Assembly (NCBI RefSeq): GCF_050948215.1
Contig: NW_027488788.1
Coordinates: 1 to 64,000 of the forward strand
Length of the DNA stretch: 64,000 nucleotides
Reading direction: 5' to 3'
Origin: Halictus rubicundus
Lineage: Eukaryota > Arthropoda > Insecta > Hymenoptera > Halictidae
Shown here: positions 62,090-64,000 of the stretch, piece after piece
How positions within the stretch are numbered: the first letter of the stretch is position 1
Layout of the letters: the number at the start of each line of letters is the position of its first letter
Position numbers and translations under genes: made by a program
The notes under the pieces: model-generated
Databases searched by the model: none
Seen by the model: only the letters and a program-made list of their open reading frames with translations
What the model was told of the DNA's origin: nothing

Positions 62090-64000
62090 CTATCCTCTAT
62101 CCTATCCTATCCTCTATCCTATCCTATCCTCTATCCTATCCTATCCTCTATCCTATCCTATCCTCTATCCTCTATCCTCTATCCTCTATCCTATCCTATC
62201 CTCTATCCTATCCTATCCTCAATCCTATCCTATCCTCTATCCTATCCTATCCTCTATCCTATTCTATACTCTATCCTATCCTATCCTCTATCCTATCCTA
62301 TCCTCTATCCTATCCTATCCTCTATCCTATCCTATCCTCTATCCTATCCTATTCTCTATCCAATCCCCTATCCGATCCTCTATCCTATCTTATCATCTAT
62401 CCTATCCTATCCTCTTTCCTATCCTATCCTCTATCCAACGAATCCCCTATCCTATCCTCTATCGGATCCTATCCTCTATTATATCCTATCCTCTATCCTA
62501 TCCTATCCTTTATCCTATCCTATCCAATCACCTATCCTATCCTCTATCCGATACTATCCTCTAACCTATCCTATCCTCTGTCCTATCCAATCCTCTATCC
62601 TATCCTCTATCCTATCCTATCCTCTATCCTATCCTATCCTCTATCCTATCCTATCCTCTATCCTATCGAATCCTCTATCCTAACCTATCGTGTATCCTAT
62701 AATATCCTCTATCCTATCGAATCCTCTATCCTATCCTCTATCCTATCCTCTATCTTATCCTCTATCCTATCCTATCCTCTATCCTATCCTATCCTCTATC
62801 CTATCCTATCCTCTATCCTATCCTATCCTCTATCCTATCCTATCCTCTATCCTATCCTATCCTCTATCCTATCCTATCCTCTATCCTATCCTATCCTCTA
62901 TCCTATCCTATCCTCTATCCTATCCTATCCTCTATCCTATCCTATCCTCTATCCTCTATCCTCTATCCTCTATCCCATCCTATCCTCTATCCTATCCTAT
63001 CCTCTATCCTATCCTATCCTCTATCCTATCCTATCCTCTATCCTATCCTATCCTCTATCCTCTATCCTTTCCTCTATCCTATCCTATCCTCTATCCTCTC
63101 CTATACTCTATCCTATCCTATCCTATATCCTATCCTATCCTCTATCCTATCCTCTATCCTATCCTCTATCCTATCCTATCCTCCATCCTATCCTATCCTC
63201 TATCCTATCCTATCCTCTATCCTATCCTATCCTCTATAATATACTATCCTCTATCCTATCCTATCCTCTATCCTATCCTATCCTCTATCCTATCCTATCC
63301 TCTATCCTATCCTATCCTCTATCCTCTATCCTCTATCCTCTATCCCATCCTATCCTCTATCCTATCCTATCCTCTATCCTATCCTATCCTCTATCCTATC
63401 CTATCCTCTATCCTATCCTATCCTCTATCCTATCCTATCCTCTATCCTCTATCCTTTCCTCTATCCTATCCTATCCTCTATCCTCTCCTATACTCTATCC
63501 TATCCTATCCTATATCCTATCCTATCCTCTATCCTATCCTCTATCCTATCCTCTATCCTATCCTATCCTCTATCCCATCCTATTCTCTATCCTATCCTAT
63601 CCTCTATCCTATCCTATCCTCTATCATATCCTATCCTCTATCCTATCCTATCCTGTATCCTATCCTATCCTCTATCCTATCCTATCCTCTATCCTATCCT
63701 ATCCTGTATCATATCCTATCCTCTATCCTATCCTATCCTCTATCCTATTCTATCCTCTATCCTATCCTATCCTCTATCGTATCCTATCCTCTATCCTATT
63801 AAATCCTATATCGTATCCTCTATCCTATCCTATCCTCAATCCTATCCTATCCTCTATCCTATCCTATCCTCTATCCTATTCTATACTCTATCCTATCCTA
63901 TCCTCTATCCTATCCTATCCTCTATCCTATCCTATCCTCTATCCTATCCTATCCTCTATCCTATCCTATTCTCTATCCAATCCCCTATCCGATCCTCTAT
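62090..64000 (+). repeat. 17-bp satellite, family 1, right of the retroelement
   Basis: The TATCCTATCCTATCCTC array resumes in the same orientation as on the left. Two internal duplications are visible. A CTCTATCCTCTATCCTCTAT run followed by CCCATCC occurs near 62,971 and 63,341 (370 bp). A TATTCTATACTC ... CCAATCCCCTATCCGATCC block occurs at 62,261-62,380 and 63,878-64,000 (1,617 bp). The latter reaches the window edge. The 370-codon open frame here is a repeat by-product. Confidence 0.95.

Noticed and set aside
58225..62105. Target-site duplication around the retroelement
   Set aside because: Both flanks are the same satellite, so any matching sequence is expected by chance and cannot be assigned to duplication.
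1..64000. CENP-B box in the 17-bp unit
   Set aside because: The length of 17 bp is the same, but neither unit contains the TTCG and CGGG cores required.

Overview
The window is almost entirely tandem satellite DNA from a eukaryote. It is broken once, by a single non-LTR retrotransposon of the R1 clade (the TRAS/SART/Waldo-like group with poly(A) tails) between about 58,237 and 62,089. R1-clade elements are known from arthropods and are best described in insects, so I infer an insect or other arthropod, and a heterochromatic or (sub)telomeric region. I see no ordinary host gene, tRNA, rRNA or CRISPR array. Nearly all long open frames in the satellite are by-products of repeats that contain no stop triplet on the + strand.

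Layout. Positions 1-1964 hold a 17-bp satellite in the purine-rich orientation (unit GAGGATAGGATAGGATA). Positions 1965-2285 are a jumbled mosaic of that repeat with a second family. Positions 2286-10,178 hold the second family, also 17 bp (TTCACTTCACTTCACTC). Positions 10,179-10,440 hold a C run and a CCACA-rich low-complexity block, which grades over 10,441-10,640 into the first family, now inverted (TATCCTATCCTATCCTC on +). That family continues to 58,236 and resumes at 62,090 to the end of the window.

Both satellites have the same architecture: three pentamers plus TC, giving 17 bp. The pentamer is TATCC (reverse strand GGATA, i.e. ATAGG) in one and TTCAC in the other. ATAGG differs by one base from the canonical insect telomere pentamer TTAGG. 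Variant monomers (TATTAAATCC, TATATCG, TATATTATCC and others) act as markers. They reveal nested higher-order duplications of 24 bp, 46 bp, 123 bp, 370 bp and several of 1-7 kb.

The retroelement lies on the minus strand. From its 5' end (about 62,089) it has a 5' UTR of about 590 nt with a compact foldable 5' terminus, then a complete Gag-like ORF1 with three C-terminal zinc knuckles (61,496-59,337). Next comes the start of ORF2 in the -1 frame, carrying the first part of an APE-type endonuclease. A large internal deletion at about 59,149-59,159 removes most of the endonuclease and all of the reverse transcriptase. The ORF2 C-terminus with its CCHC motif follows, then a 3' UTR of about 410 nt and a poly(A) tract. 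It is therefore a non-autonomous, internally deleted copy whose ORF1 is still open. Coordinates of satellite sub-blocks and duplication edges are approximate because the repeats give no unique boundaries.
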